Part shown: one piece after another, positions 27,113-40,074 of the stretch | Layout: each line of letters opens with the position of its first letter | Numbering within the stretch: position 1 is the stretch's first letter | Assembly: GCF_026151205.1 (NCBI RefSeq) | Contig: NC_087082.1 | Span: forward strand, 19,430,494 to 19,494,493 | DNA: 64,000 nt | Direction: 5' to 3' | Origin: Bolinopsis microptera | Lineage: Eukaryota > Ctenophora > Tentaculata > Lobata > Bolinopsidae | Program-made: the position numbers and the translations under genes | The notes under the pieces: model-generated | Seen by the model: only the letters and a program-made list of their open reading frames with translations | Database searches by the model: none | Told to the model about the DNA's origin: nothing

Positions 27113-30100
27113 AGAGGTTGGGGTAGACCAGTATGTTAGTTTATTGTCATTTCCTAAATAAGAAGGTTGAGGTAGACCAGTATCGTTAGTTTTATGTCAT
27201 TTCCCTAAATCAAGGAGGTTTGAGGTAGACTCAGTATGTTAGTTTTATTGTCATTCCTAAATGAGAAGGTTGAGGTAGACCAGTATGTTAGTTTTATTGT
27301 CATTTCCTAAATAAAGAAGGTTGAGTAGACCAGTTTGTTAGTTTTATTGTCATTTCATAAATAAGAAGGTTGATGTTAGGACCAGTATGTTAGTTTTAGT
27401 GTCATTTTCCTATTTAAGAAGGTTGAGGTATGACCAGTATGTTTGTTTTATTGTCATTTCCTAAATAAAGAAGGTTGAGGTTTGACCAGTATGTTGGTTT
27501 ATTGTCATTTCCTAAATAGAGGTTGAGGTAGACAGTTTGTTAGTTTTTATTGTCATTTCCTAATAAGAAAGGTTAGTAGACCAGTATGTTAGTTTTATTG
27601 TCCATTTCCTAAAATAAGAGGTTGAAGGTAGACCAGTATGTTAGTTTTATTGTCATTTCCTAAAATAAGAAGGTTGAGGTAGACCAGTATGTTAGTTTTA
27701 TGTCATTTCCTCTAAATAAGAAGGTTGGGTAGACCAGTATTTAGTTTTATTGTCATCTTCCTAATAATAAGAAGGTTGAGGTAGACCAGTATGGTTGTTT
27801 TATTGTCATTTCATAAAATATAGAGGTTGAGGTGACCAGTATGTTTGTTTTATTGTTATTTCCTAATAGAAGGTTGAGGTAGGATCCTAGTTGTTAGTTT
27901 TTATTGTCATTTCCTAAATAAGAAGGTTGAGGTGGACCAGTATGTTAGTTTTGTTGTCATTTCCTAAATAAAGAGGTTGAGGTATAGAACAGAATGTTAG
28001 TTTTTGTCTTTTCCTAAATAAGGAACGGTTGAGGTAGACCACGTATGTTAGTTTTTTATTGTCATTTCCTATATAAGAAGGTTGAGGTAGGGTTCCAGTA
28101 TGTTAGTTTATTGTCATTTCACCTAATAGAGGTTGAGGTAGAACTGTATGTTAGTTTTATTGTTCATTTCATAAATAAGAAGGTTGAGGTAGAGCCAGTA
28201 TGTTAGTTTTATTGTCATTTCCTAAATAAGAAGGTTGAGGTAGACCAGTATGTTTGTTTTTTATTGTCTTTCTAAATAAGATGGTTGAGGTAGACCAGTA
28301 TGTTAGTTTTATTGTCATTTCCAATTGAGAAAGGTTGAGGTTAGACCAGTATGTTAGTTTTATTGTCATTTCCTAATATAAGACAGGGTTTGAGGTAGAC
28401 CTGTATGTTAGTTTTATTTGTCATTTCCTAAATGGAGAAGGTTGAGGTAGACCAGTATGTTAGTTTATTGTTCATTTCCAAATGAGTAGGTTGGAGTTAG
28501 ACCATATGTTGTTTTATTGTCATTTCCTAAATAGAAGGTTGAGGTAGACCAGTAGTATAGGTTATTGTCTTTTCCTAAATAAGAAGGTTGAGGTTAGACC
28601 AGGTATGTTAGTTTTATTTGTCATTTTCCTAATTAGAAGGTTGAGGTAGACCAGTATGTGTGTTTTTATTGTCATTTTCCTAATGAGAAGGTTGAGGTAG
28701 ACCAGTATGTTAGTTTTATTGTCATTCCTAAATTAGAAGGTGAGTAGACCCAGTATGTTAGTTTTATTGTCATTTCCTAAATAGAAGGTTGAGGTAGACC
28801 AGTTGTTAGTTTTATTGTCTTTTCCTAATAAGAAGGTTGTGCGTAGAACCTGTATGTTAGTTTATTAGTCATTTTCCTAAATAAGAAGGTTGAGGGTTTA
28901 GACCAGTATGTTAGTTTTATTGTCATTCCTAATAAAGAAGGTTGAGGTAGACCAGTATGTTAGTTTTATTTGTAATTTCCTTAATAGAAGGTTAGGTAGA
29001 CCAGTATGTTAGTTTTATTGTCATTTACTAAATAGAAGGTTGAGGTAGACAGTACTGTTTGTTTTATTGTCATTTCCTAAATAAGAAGGTTGAGGTAGAC
29101 CAGTATGTTAGTTTTATTTTCATTTCCTAAATAAGAAGGTTGAGGTAGACCAGTATGATAGTTTTATTGTCATTTCCTAAAAGAGGTTGTGTAGACCAGT
29201 ATGTTAGTTTTATTGTCATTTCCTTCAATAAGAAGGTTGAGTAGACCAAAGTCGTTTGTTTTATGTTATTTCCTAAATAAGAAGGGTGAGGTAGACAGTT
29301 GTTAGGTTTATTGTCATTTCCTAAATAAGAAGGTTGAGTAGACCAGTATGTTAGTTTTATTGTCATTTCCTAAATAAGAAGGTTGTAGGATAGACATTAT
29401 GTTAGTTTTATTGTTCATTTCCTAATAAGAAGGTTGAGGTAGACAGTATGTTAGTTTTTATTGTCATTTCCTAAAATAAGAAGGTTGAGGTAGGACCAGT
29501 CAGTTTGTTAGTTTTTATTGTCATTTCTAAATAAGAAGGTTGAGGTAGACCTGTATGTTATTTTATTGTCATTTCTAATAAGAAGGTTGAGGGTAGACCA
29601 GTATGTTAGTATTATTTGTCATTTCCTAAATAAGAAGGTTGGAGGTAGACCAGTTTGTTAGTTTTGATGTCAGTTGTCTAAATAAGAAGGTTGAGGTAGA
29701 TCTCAGTATGTTTAGTTTTTTGTCATTTCCTAAATGAGAAGGTTGAGGATAAGACCAGTATGTTGTTTTATTGGTTCATTTCCTAAATAAGAAGGTTGAG
29801 GTAGACCAGTTGTTAGTTTTATTTGTCATTTCTAAATGAGAAGGTTGAGGTTTAGTACCAGTATGTTAGTTTATTGTCATTTTCACCTAAAATGAGATGG
29901 TTGAGGTGACCAGTATGTTTAGTTTTATTGTATTCCTTTAAATAAGAAGGTTGATAGGTAGACCAGTATGTTAGTTTATTGTCATTTCCTAATAGAAGGA
30001 TTGAGGTAGACCCAGTATGTTAGTTTTATTGTCATTCCTAATAAGATAGGTTGAGGTAGACCAGTTAGTTTGTTTATTGTCATTTTCCTAAATGAGAAAG

Positions 30101-30451
30101 GTTGAGTGTAGACCAGAGTTGTTAGTTTTATTGTCATTTCTCTTAAATAAGAAGGTTGAGGTAGACAGTATCGTTAGTTTTTATTGTCATTTCCTAATAG
30201 AAGGTTGAGGTAGGACCAGTATGTTAGTTTTATTTGTCATATCCTAAAATAAGAAGGTTGAGGTTAGACCAGTATGTTAGTTTTATTTTTATTTCTAAAT
30301 AAGGAAGGTTGAGGTTCAGACCACATGCTATGTTAGTTTTTATTGTCTTTTCTAAAATAAAAGGTTGAGGTAGACCAGTATGTTAGTTTTTTTGTCATTT
30401 CCTAAAATAAGAAGGTTAGGTAGACCAGTATGTTAGTTTTTTGTCATTCCT

Positions 30452-30465
30452 AAAAAAAAAAAAAA
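30452..30465. other. A14 homopolymer burst
   Basis: The AAA of CCTAAATAAG is expanded to fourteen A in a single copy. It is not a poly(A) tail of an inserted retroelement, because normal monomer lies directly on both sides. Confidence 0.7.
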
Positions 30466-31189
30466 TAAGAAGGTGAGTAGACCAGTATGTTAGTTTTATT
30501 GTCATTTCCTAAATAAGAAGTTTGGGGTAGACCAGTATGTTAGTTTTAATTGTCATTTTCCTAAATAAGAAGGTTGAGGTAGACCTGTATGTTCTGTTTT
30601 ATTGTCATTTCCTAATTAAGATGGTTGAGGTAGCTGTATGTTAGTTTTATTGTCAATTCCTATATAAGAAGGTTGAGGTAGCCAGTATGTTAGTTTTATT
30701 GTTATTTCCTAAATAAGAAGGTTGAGGTGAACCTGTAGGTTAGTGTTATTGTTCATTTCCTAAATAAGAAGGGTTGAGTAAGGACCAGTATGTTAGTTTT
30801 TTATTGTCATTTCCTATATAAGAAGGTGAGGTAGACCGTATGTTAGTTTTATTGTTCATTTCCTAATATAAGAAGGTTGAGGTGGCCAGTATGTTAGTTC
30901 TTATTGTCATTGCTAAAATAGAAGGTTGAGGTAGACGTATGTTAGTTTTATTGTCTTTCCTAAATAAGAAGGTGAGGTAGACCAGTATGTTAGTTTTATT
31001 GTCATTTCCTAAATATGAAGTTGAGGTAGACCAGTATGTTAGTTTTATTGTCATTTCCTAAATAAGAAGGTTGTGGTAGACCTAGTATGTTAGTTTTATT
31101 GTCATTTTCCTATAAGAAGGTTGAGGTAGAACCAGTATGTAGAGGTTTTATTGTCATTTCCTAAATGAGAAGGTTGAGGTTAGTCCAGT

Positions 31190-31720
31190 ATGTTAGTTTT
31201 TGAGCTGTGTCATTTCCTCGCCTTAAATAGAGAAGGTTGAAGGTAGTCAGTTTGTTGTGAGTTTTTTGTCATTTCTCTATAATGAGAAAGGTTGAGGTAG
31301 GACCAGTAGTTACGTTTTATTGTCATTTCCTAGATGAGAAGGTTGAGGTAGACCAGTATGTTAGTTTTTATTGTCATTTCCTAATAAGAAGGTTGAGGTT
31401 GACCAGTATGTTAGTTTATTGTCATTTCCCTAAAATAAGAAGGTTGAGGTAGACCATTAGTATGTTAGTTTTAATTGGTCATTTTCTAAATTAAGAGGTT
31501 TGAAGGTTCTATTGACCTGTATGTTAGTTTTTATGTCATTTCCTAATGAGAAGTGTTGAGGTAGACCAGTTTTATGTTAGTTTTATTGTCATTTCCTTTA
31601 AATTAGGAAGGTGGAGGTAGAATCCAAGGTGTGTTGTTAGTTGATTATTGTCATTCCTTAAAATAAGAAGGATGTTGAGGTAGATCTCAGATGTTTGTAT
31701 TTTAATTGTCATTCTAAATA
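31190..31720 (+). repeat. Array segment with locally raised disorder
   Basis: About ten consecutive copies carry more and longer indels than is usual elsewhere, for example extra bases around 31201-31225, 31505-31515, 31620-31640 and 31670-31695. Each copy is still recognisable from its GGTTGAGGTAG and GTTAGTTTT words and none is inverted. This is either a low-quality stretch of the read or an older, more diverged patch of the array. The mixture of indels looks like the rest of the window but denser, so I favour low quality. Confidence 0.6.
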
Positions 31721-32743
31721 AGAAGGTTTGAGGTTTGGCCAGTATGTTAGGTTTATTGTCATTTCCTAAATAAGAAGGGTTGAGGATTAGCCAGTGATGT
31801 TCGTTTTATTGTCATTTCCTAAATAAAGAACGGTTGAGTAGACCAGTATGTTAGTTTTATTGTCATTTCTAAATAAGAAGGTTAGGTAGTCCAGTATGTT
31901 AGTTTATTGTCATTCCTCAAATAGAAGGTTGTGGTTAGACCAGTATGTTAGTTTTATTGTCTTGTCTAAATAAGAACGGTTGAGGTAGACCAGTATGTTA
32001 GTTTGATGTAAATTATCCCTAAGATAAGAAGGTTGAGGGTAGACCAGTATGTTAGTTTTATTGTCATTTTCTAAATTAGTAAGTGTGAGTAGACCAGTAT
32101 ATGTTAGTTTATATTGTCATTTCCTAAATAAAGAAGGTTGTGGTTGAACAGTATTGTAGTTTATTGTTATTTCCTAAATAAGAGGTTGAGGTAGACCAGT
32201 ATGTTAGTTTTTATTGTCTTTTCCTAAATAAGAGAGGTTGGGTAGACCAGTATGTTAGTTTTATAGTCATTTCCTAAATAAGAAGGTTGACGGGTAGACC
32301 CAGTATGTTACGTTTTATTGTCATATCCTATAAAATAAGCCGGTTGAGCCTTGACACAGTATCAGTATGTTAGTTTTATTGTCATTTCCTCAAATAAGTA
32401 GTTGAGGTTAGGACCAAGTATGTTAGTTTTTATTGTCTTTTCCTAATAAGAAGGTTGAGGTAGACCGTATGTTAGTTTTTATTGTCATTTCCTAAATAAG
32501 AAGTTGAGGTAGCCAGTATGTTAGTTTTATTGTCATTTCCTAAATAAGAAGTTTGAGTTAGACCAGTATGTTAGTTTTACTTGTCATTTCCTAAATAAGA
32601 AGGTTGAGGAGACCTGTTATGTTAGTTAATTGTCATTCCTATATGAGAGGTTGAGGGGTTTAGACCAGTATGTTAGTTTTATTGTAAATTCCCTAAATAA
32701 GAAGGTTGAGGTAGACCAGTATGTTGTTTATTGTCTATTTCCT

Positions 32744-32770
32744 ATAATATTCGTGATGCGTTGAGGTATG
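32744..32770. other. Corrupted unit start
   Basis: The expected AAATAAGAAGGTTGAGGTAGACC is read as a sequence containing TAATATTCGTGATGCG and then TTGAGGTATGCACC. The following CAGTATGTTAG is normal. The section keeps traces of the monomer and includes CG dinucleotides; it looks like a local burst of errors. Confidence 0.55.
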
Positions 32771-33360
32771 CACCAGTATGTTAGTTTATTGTTCATTTCC
32801 TAAAATGAGAAGGTTGAGGTAGACCAGTATGTTAGTTTTATTGTCATTTCCTAAATAAGAAGGTTGAGGTAGACCAGTATGTTAGTTTATTGTCATTTCC
32901 TATATAAGAGGTTAGGGAAGGTATAGACCAGTATGTTAGTTTTATTGTCATTTCTAAATAAGAAGGTTGAGGTAGGACCAGTATGTTAGTTTTATTGTCA
33001 TTTTCCTAACTGTGAGGTTGTTGAGTATAGACAGTATGTTAGTTTTATTGTCATTTCCTAAATAAGAAGTTGAGGGGTAGACCAGTAATGTTTGTTTTAT
33101 TGTTCATTTCCTAAATAAGAATGTTGAGGTAGACCAGTATGTTAGTTTTATTGTCATTCCTAATTAAAGAAGGTTGGAGGTAGACAGTATGTTAGTTTTA
33201 TTGTCATTTTACTATAATAGAAGTTGAGGTAGACCAGTATGTTAGTTTGATTGTCATTTCCCTAAATAAGAAATGGTTGAGGTAGACCTGTATGTCTAGT
33301 TTTATTGTCATTTCTAAATAAGAAGGTTAGGTAGAGAGTATGTTAGTTTTATTGTCATTT

Positions 33361-33410
33361 CCTAAATAAGAAGGTTGAGGTAGACCAGTATGTTAGTTTT
33401 ATTGTCATTT
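33361..33410 (+). repeat. Reference copy: exact consensus monomer
   Basis: This copy matches the majority base at each of the 50 positions and is bounded by the end of one unit and the start of the next, so it serves as the type copy. Landmarks within it are the TGAGGTAG word at 33376-33383, the AccI-type GTAGAC at 33380-33385, and TTTATT at 33398-33403 (AATAAA on the other strand). It contains no CpG and no long inverted repeat; the only dyad is the weak GGT-AG-ACC. A short internal repetition is visible, AGGTTG followed directly by AGGTAG, but the unit is not a dimer of a 25 bp ancestor. The consensus was made by eye, not by alignment. Confidence 0.93.
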
Positions 33411-36400
33411 CCTAAACTAAGAAGGTTGAGGTAGGACCTGTATGTTAGTTTTATTGTCATTTCCTAAATAGAGGTTGAGGTAGACCAGTATGTTAGTTTT
33501 ATTGTCATTTCCTAAATAAGAAGGTGAGGTAGGACCAGTATGCTAGTTTTTTTGTCTTTCCTAAATAAGAAGGTTGAGGTTAGACCAGTAATGTTAGTTT
33601 TATTGTTATATCCTAAATAAGAGGTTGAGGTAGTCCGTATGTTAGTTTTATTGTCATTTCCAAAATAAGAGGTTGAGGTAGACAGTATGTAGTTTTATTG
33701 TCATTTCCTAAATAAGAAGTTGAGGTTTAGACCAGTATGTTAGTTTTATTGTCATTTCCTATATAAGAAGGTTTGAGGTAGACCAGTATGTATTAGTTTT
33801 ATTGCATTTCCCTAATTAAGAAGGTTTGAGGTAGACCAGTTTGTTAGTTTTATTCGTCAATCCTAAATAAGAAGGTGAGGTAGAACAGTATGTTAGTTTT
33901 AATTGTCATTGCCTAATAAGAAGGTTGAGGTGACCTAGTAGTTAGTTTTATTGTCATTTCCCTAATTAAGAGGTTGAGGTGACCAGTATGTTAGTTTTAT
34001 GGTCATTTACTTAATAGAAGGTTGAGTAGAACAGTATGTTAGTTTTATTGTTCATTTCCTAAATGAGAAGGTTGAGGTAGACCAGTATGTTAGTTTTATT
34101 GTCATTTCCCTAAATAGGAAGGTTGAGGTAGGACAGTATGTTAGGTATTATTGTCTTTCCTAAATGAAAGTTGAGGTAGACGTATGTTTAGTTTATTGTC
34201 ATTTCCTAAATGAGAAGGTTGAGGTAGACCACAGTATGTTAGTTTTATGTGATCATTTCCTAAATAAGAAGGTTGAGGTAGACCAGTATGGTTAGTTTAT
34301 TGTCATTTCCTAACTAAGAAGGTTTGAGGTAGACCAAGTATGTTAGTTTTATTGTCATTTCTAAATAAGAAGTTGAGGTAGACCAGTATGTTAGTTTTAT
34401 TGTCATTCTAAATGAGAAGGTGAGGTAGGACCAGTTGTTAGTTTTATTGTCCATTTCCTCAAATAGAAGGTTGAGGTAGAACCAGTAAGTTAGTTTTATT
34501 GTCATTCCTAAATAAGAAGGTTGAGGTGTCCAGTATGTTAGTTTTATTGTCATTTCTAAATAAGACAAGGTTGGGTAGACAGTATGTTAGTTTTATTGTC
34601 ATTTCCTAAATAAGAAGGTTGAGGTTAGACCAGTATGTTAGTTTTATTGTCATTTCCTAAATAAGAAGGTTTTGAGGTAGACCAGTATGTTAGTTTTATT
34701 GGTCATTTCCTAATAAGAAGGTTAGGTAGACCCAGTATGTTAGTTTTATTGTCATTTCCTAATTAAGAAGGTTGAGGTAGTCCAGTAGTTAGTTTTATTG
34801 CATTTTCCTAAATAAGAAGGTTGAGGTAGACCCAGTATGTTAGTTTTATTGTCATTTCCTAAATAAAGAAGGTTGAGGTAGACCAGTAGTAGTTTTATTG
34901 TCATTTCCTAATTAAGAAGGTTTGATGGTAGGGCCAGTTGTTAGTTTTATTGTCATTCCTAATAAGAAGGGTTAGAGGTAGACCAGTATGTTTGTGTTTT
35001 TATTGTTATTTCCTAAATAAGAATGGTTGAGGTTAGAAAGTATGTTAGTGTGTTTATTGTCTTTTCCTAAAATAAGAAGGTTGAGGAGTAGACCAGATGT
35101 TAGTTTTGTGTCATTTCCTAAATAAGAAGGTTGAGGTAGACCAGTATGTTAGTTTTATTGTGATTTAATAAATAAGAAGGTTGAGGTTAGACCAGTTTGT
35201 TAGTTTTATTGTCATTTCCTAAATAGAAGGTTGAGGTAGACCTGTATGTTAGTGTTTATTGTATTTCCTAAATAAGAAGGTTGAGGTAGACCAGTATGTT
35301 AGTTTTTATTGTCATTTCCTAAATAAGAAGGTTGAGGTAGGACCAGTATGTTTGTTTTATTTTCATTCACTAAATAAGAAGGTTGAGGTTAGACCAGTAT
35401 GTTAGTTTTATTGTCATTTCCGAAAAAGAGGTTGAGGTAGACCAGTATGTTAAGTTTTATTGTCATTTCCTAAATGAGTGGTGATGTTGAGGTATAGACC
35501 AGTATGTTAGGTTTATTGTCATATTCCTAAAAGAGAAGTTGAGGTAGACCAGTATGTGTAGTTTTAATTGTCATTTACTAAAAGAGAAGGTTGAGGTGCC
35601 AGTATGTTAGTTTATTGTCATTTCCTAAAGAGAAGGTTGAGGTAGTCCAGTATGTTAGTTTTATTGTCATTTCCTAAATAAGAGGTTGAGGTAGACAGTA
35701 TGTTAGTTTATTGTCATTTCCTAAATAAGACAGTTGGAGGGTAGACCAGTATGTTGTTTTATTGTCATTTCCTAAATAAGATGGTTGAGGTAGACCAGTG
35801 TTAGTTTTATTGTATTTCCTAAATGAGAAGGTTGAGGTAGACCAGTATGTTGTTTTATTGTCATTTCCTAAATAAGAAGGTTGTGGTAGACCAGTAGTTA
35901 GTTTTATTGTCATTTCCTATATTAGAAGGTTTTGAGGTTAGACCAGTATGTTAGTTTTATTGTCATTTCCTAATAAGAAGGTTGAGGTAGACAGTATGTT
36001 AGGTTTTATTGTCATTTCCTAAATTAGAGGTTGAGGTTAGCCCAGTATGCTTAGTTTTTTGTCATTTCATAAATAAGAAGGTTGAGGTAGACCGGATGTT
36101 AGTTTTATTGTAATTCCTAAATTAAGAAGGGTTAGGTAGACCAGTATCGTTAGTTTATTGTCACTTTCCTAAAAAGAAGGTTGAGGTAGACAGTATGTTT
36201 GTTTTATTGTTCATTTCCTAATTAAGAAAGGTTGAGGAGTAGACAGTATGTTAGTTTTATTGTTCATTTCCTAAATAGGAAGGTTGAGGTAGACCAGTAT
36301 GTAGTTTTATTGTCATTCCTTAAATAAGAAGGTGAGTATAGACCAGTACCAGAGTATGTTAGTTTTATTGTCATTCCTAAATATGATGGTGAGGTAGACC

Positions 36401-39400
36401 AGTATGTTAGTTTTATTGTTATTCCTAAATAAGAGGTTGAGGTAGACAGTATGTTAGTTTTATTGTCTTTTCCTAAATAAGAAGGTTGAGGTTATAGACC
36501 CAGTTATGTTAGTTTTTTTGTCATTTCCTAAAATAAGAAGTTGAGGTAGGACAGTATGTTAGTTTTTATTGTCATTTCTATATAAGAAGGTTGAGGTAGA
36601 CCAGTATGTTAGTTTTATTGTCATTTCATAAATAAGGAAGGTTGAGGTAGAACCAGTATGTTAGTTTTATTGTCATTTTCCTAAATAAGAAGGTTGAGGT
36701 AGAACAGTATGTTAGTTTTATTGTCATTTCCTAAATTAGAAGGTTGAGGTAGACCATATGTTAGTGTTTATTGTCATTTCCTTAAATAAGGAAGGTTGAG
36801 GTTAGACCAGGATGTTAGTTTTATTGTTCATTTCCTAAATAAGATGGTTGAGAGGTAGACAGTTTTTAGTTTTTATTGTCATTTCCTAAATGAGAAGGTT
36901 GATGAGGTAGACCAGTATGTTAGTTTTATTGTCATTTCCTAAATAAGAAGGTTGAGGTAGACCAGTATGTTAGTTTTATTAGTCATTTCCTAAATGAGAA
37001 GGTTGAGGTTAGGACCAGTATATGTTAGGTTTATTGTCATTTCCTAAATGAGTCAGGTTGAGGTAGAACAGTATGTTAGTTTTATGTATATACTAAATAA
37101 GAAGGTTGAGGTAGACCAGATGTTAGTTTATTGTCATTTCCTAAATACGAAGGTGAGGAGACCAGTATGTTTAGTTTTATTGCATTTCCTAAATAAGAAG
37201 GTTGAGGTAGACTGTATGTTAGTTTATTGTCATTTCCTAAATGAGAAGGTTGAGGTCGACCAGTATGTTAGTTTTTTTTGTCATTCCTAAAATAAGAAGG
37301 TTGAGGTAGGACCAGTTTGTTAGTTTTATTGTCATTTCCTAAAATAAGAAGGTTGAGGTAGACAGTTATGTTGTTTTATTGTCATTTCCTAATAAGAAGG
37401 TTGAGTAGACAGTATGTTAGTTTTATTTCCATTTCCTAAATAAAGAAGGTTGCAGGTAGACATGTATGTTAGTTTTATTGTCATTGCCTAAATTAAGAAG
37501 GTTGAGGTAGACCAGTATGTAGTTTTATTGTCCATTCTAAATAAGTAGGTTAGGTGACCAGTATGTTAGGTTTTATTGTCATTTCCTAAATAAGAAGGTT
37601 GAGGTAGACCAGTAGTTGTTTTTATTGTCATTTCCTAATAAGGAAGGTTGAGGTAGACCAGTATGTTAGTTTTATTGTCATTTCCTAAATAAGAAGGTTC
37701 TGAAGGTTAGACCAGTATGTTAGTTTTTTGTCATTTCTAAGTAAGAAGGTTGAGGTAGACAGTTGTTAGTTTTATGTTCATTCCTAATAGAAGGTTGAGG
37801 TCAGACAGTATGTTAGTTTTATTGTTATTCCTAATTAAGAAGGTTTGAGGTAGGACCACAGTATGTTAGTTTATTGTCATTTCCTAACGATAAGAAGGTT
37901 GAGGGTAGAACTGTATGTTAGTTTTATTGTCATTTTCCTAAATAAGAAGGCTTGAGGTAGACCAGTATGTTAGTTTTATTGTCATTCCTAAATAAGAAGG
38001 TTGAGGTTAGACCAGTATGTTAGTTTTTTTGTCTTTCCTAAATAAGAAGGTTTGAGGTTTTTTTGTAGGAACCCAGTATGTTAGTTTTATTGTCATTTCC
38101 TAAATAAGATGGGTTGAGTGGACCAGTATGTTAGTTTTATTGTCATTTCCTAATAAGAAGGTTGAGGTAGACCAGTATGTTAGTTTTATTGTCATTCCTA
38201 AATAAGAAGGTGGGTATAGACCAGTATGTTAGTTTTATTGTTCATTTACTAAATAAGAAGTTGAGGTAGCACCAGTATTTAGTTTTTATTGTCATTGCCT
38301 AAATGAGATGGTGAGGTAGACCCAGTAATATGTTAGTTTTTATTGTCATTTTCCTTAATATAGAAGTTGAGGTAGAACAGTATGTTAGTTTTATTGTCAT
38401 TTCCTAAATGAAGAAGGTTGTGGTAGACCGTATTTGTTTATTTGTCATTTCCTAATGAGAAGGTTGAGGTAGACCGTATGTTAGTTTTATTGGTCATTTC
38501 ACAAATCAAGAAGGTTTGAGGTAGACCAGTATGTTAGTTTATTGTCATTCCTAATAAGAGGCTTGAGTAGACCAGTATGTTTGGTTTTATTGTCATTTTC
38601 CTAAATAAGAAGGTTGAGGTAGACCAGTATGTTAGTTTTATTGTCAATTTCTAAATGAGAAGGTTGAGGTAGACAGTATGTAGTTTTATTGTCTAATTCC
38701 TAAATAAGAAGGTTGAGGTTGACCTGTTTGTTAGTTTTATTGTCATTTCCAAATAAGAAGGTGGAGGTAGACCAGTTCTGTTAGTTTTATTGTCATTTCC
38801 TAAATAAGAAGGTTGAGGTAGACCAGTATGTTAGTTTTATGTCATTTCCTAAATAAGAAGGTTGAGGTAGACCAGTATGTTATGTTTTATTGTCTTTTCT
38901 AAATAAGAAGGTTGAGGTTAGACCAGTATGTTAGTTTTATGTCATTTCCTAAATATGAAGGTTAGGTAGACCAGTATGTTGTTTTATTGTCATTTCCTTA
39001 AATAAGAAGGTTGAGGCTAGACCCGTTGTTAGTTTTATTGTCATTTTCCTAAATAAGAAGGTTGAGGTAGACCAGTATGTTAGTTTTATTGTCATTTCCT
39101 AATTAGAAGTGAGGTAGACATATGTTAGTTTTATTGTCATTCCAAAATAAGAAGGTTGAGGTAGACAGTATGTTAGTTATATTGTCATTTCCTTAAAAGA
39201 AGGTTGAGGTAGACCAGTATGTTTGTTTTATTGTTATTTCCCTAAATAAGAAGGTTGAGGATAGACCAGTATGTTAGTTTTATTGTCATTTCCTCAAATA
39301 AGAAGGTTGAGGTATAGACCCAGTATGTTAGTTTTATTGTCATTTCCTAAATAGAAGTGTTGAAGGTAGACCAGTATGTTAGTTTTATGTTCATTTCCTA

Positions 39401-40068
39401 AATAAGAAGGTTGAGGTAGACCAGTATGTTAGTTTTTATTGTCATTTCCTAAATAAGAAGGTTGAGTTAGACCAGTATGTTAGTTTTATTGTTCATTCCT
39501 ATATAAGGAAGGTTGAGGTTAGACCAGTATGTTAGTTTTAATTGTCATTCCTAAATAAGAAGGTTGAGGTAGACAGTATTGTGTTTTATTGTAATTTCAT
39601 AAATAAGAAGGTTGAGGTCAGACCAGTAGGTTAGTTTTATGTGTCATTTCCTAAATAAGAGGTTGAGGTTGGGGACCCAGTATGTTAGGTTTTATTGTTC
39701 ATTTCCTAAATGAGGAAGGTTGAGGTAGACCAGTATGTTAGTTTTATTGTCATTTCCTAAATAAGAGGTTGAGGTATGAACAGTATATTAGTTTTTATTG
39801 TCATTTCTAAATGAGAAGGTTGAGGTAGACCAGTATGTTAGCTTTATAAATACTTTATTGTCATTTCCTAATGAGATGGTTGAGGTAGACCAGTATGTTA
39901 GTTTTATTGACATTTCTAAATAAGAAGGTTGAGGTTTAGCCAGTATGTTAGCTTTTTTGTTCATTTTCCTAAATAAGTAGGTTGAGGTAGACCAGTATGT
40001 TTAGTTTTATTGTCATTTCCTAAATAAGAAGTTTGAGGTTTGACCAGTCTTTAGTTTTATTGTCACTT

Positions 40069-40074
40069 CCCCCC
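40069..40074. other. C6 run followed by an extra TTTTCC
   Basis: GTCATTTCC is read as GTCACTTCC with extra C, and TTTTCC then appears again before TAAATGAG, so the unit start is partly duplicated. Stutter or slippage is the likely cause. Confidence 0.55.

Noticed and set aside
30452-30465. Poly(A) tail of an inserted retroelement
   Set aside because: Normal monomer flanks the run directly on both sides and there is no element body or target-site duplication.
33376-33398. A let-7 microRNA gene in each unit
   Set aside because: Only the first eight bases match well; the rest of the mature sequence diverges and no complementary arm able to form a precursor hairpin is present in the unit.
33361-33410. 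CENP-B box
   Set aside because: The box needs a TTCG...CGGG core. The consensus has no CG dinucleotide at all.
33361-33410. 25 bp half-unit (dimer origin of the monomer)
   Set aside because: The two halves share no convincing alignment; only a local AGGTTG-AGGTAG doublet is present.
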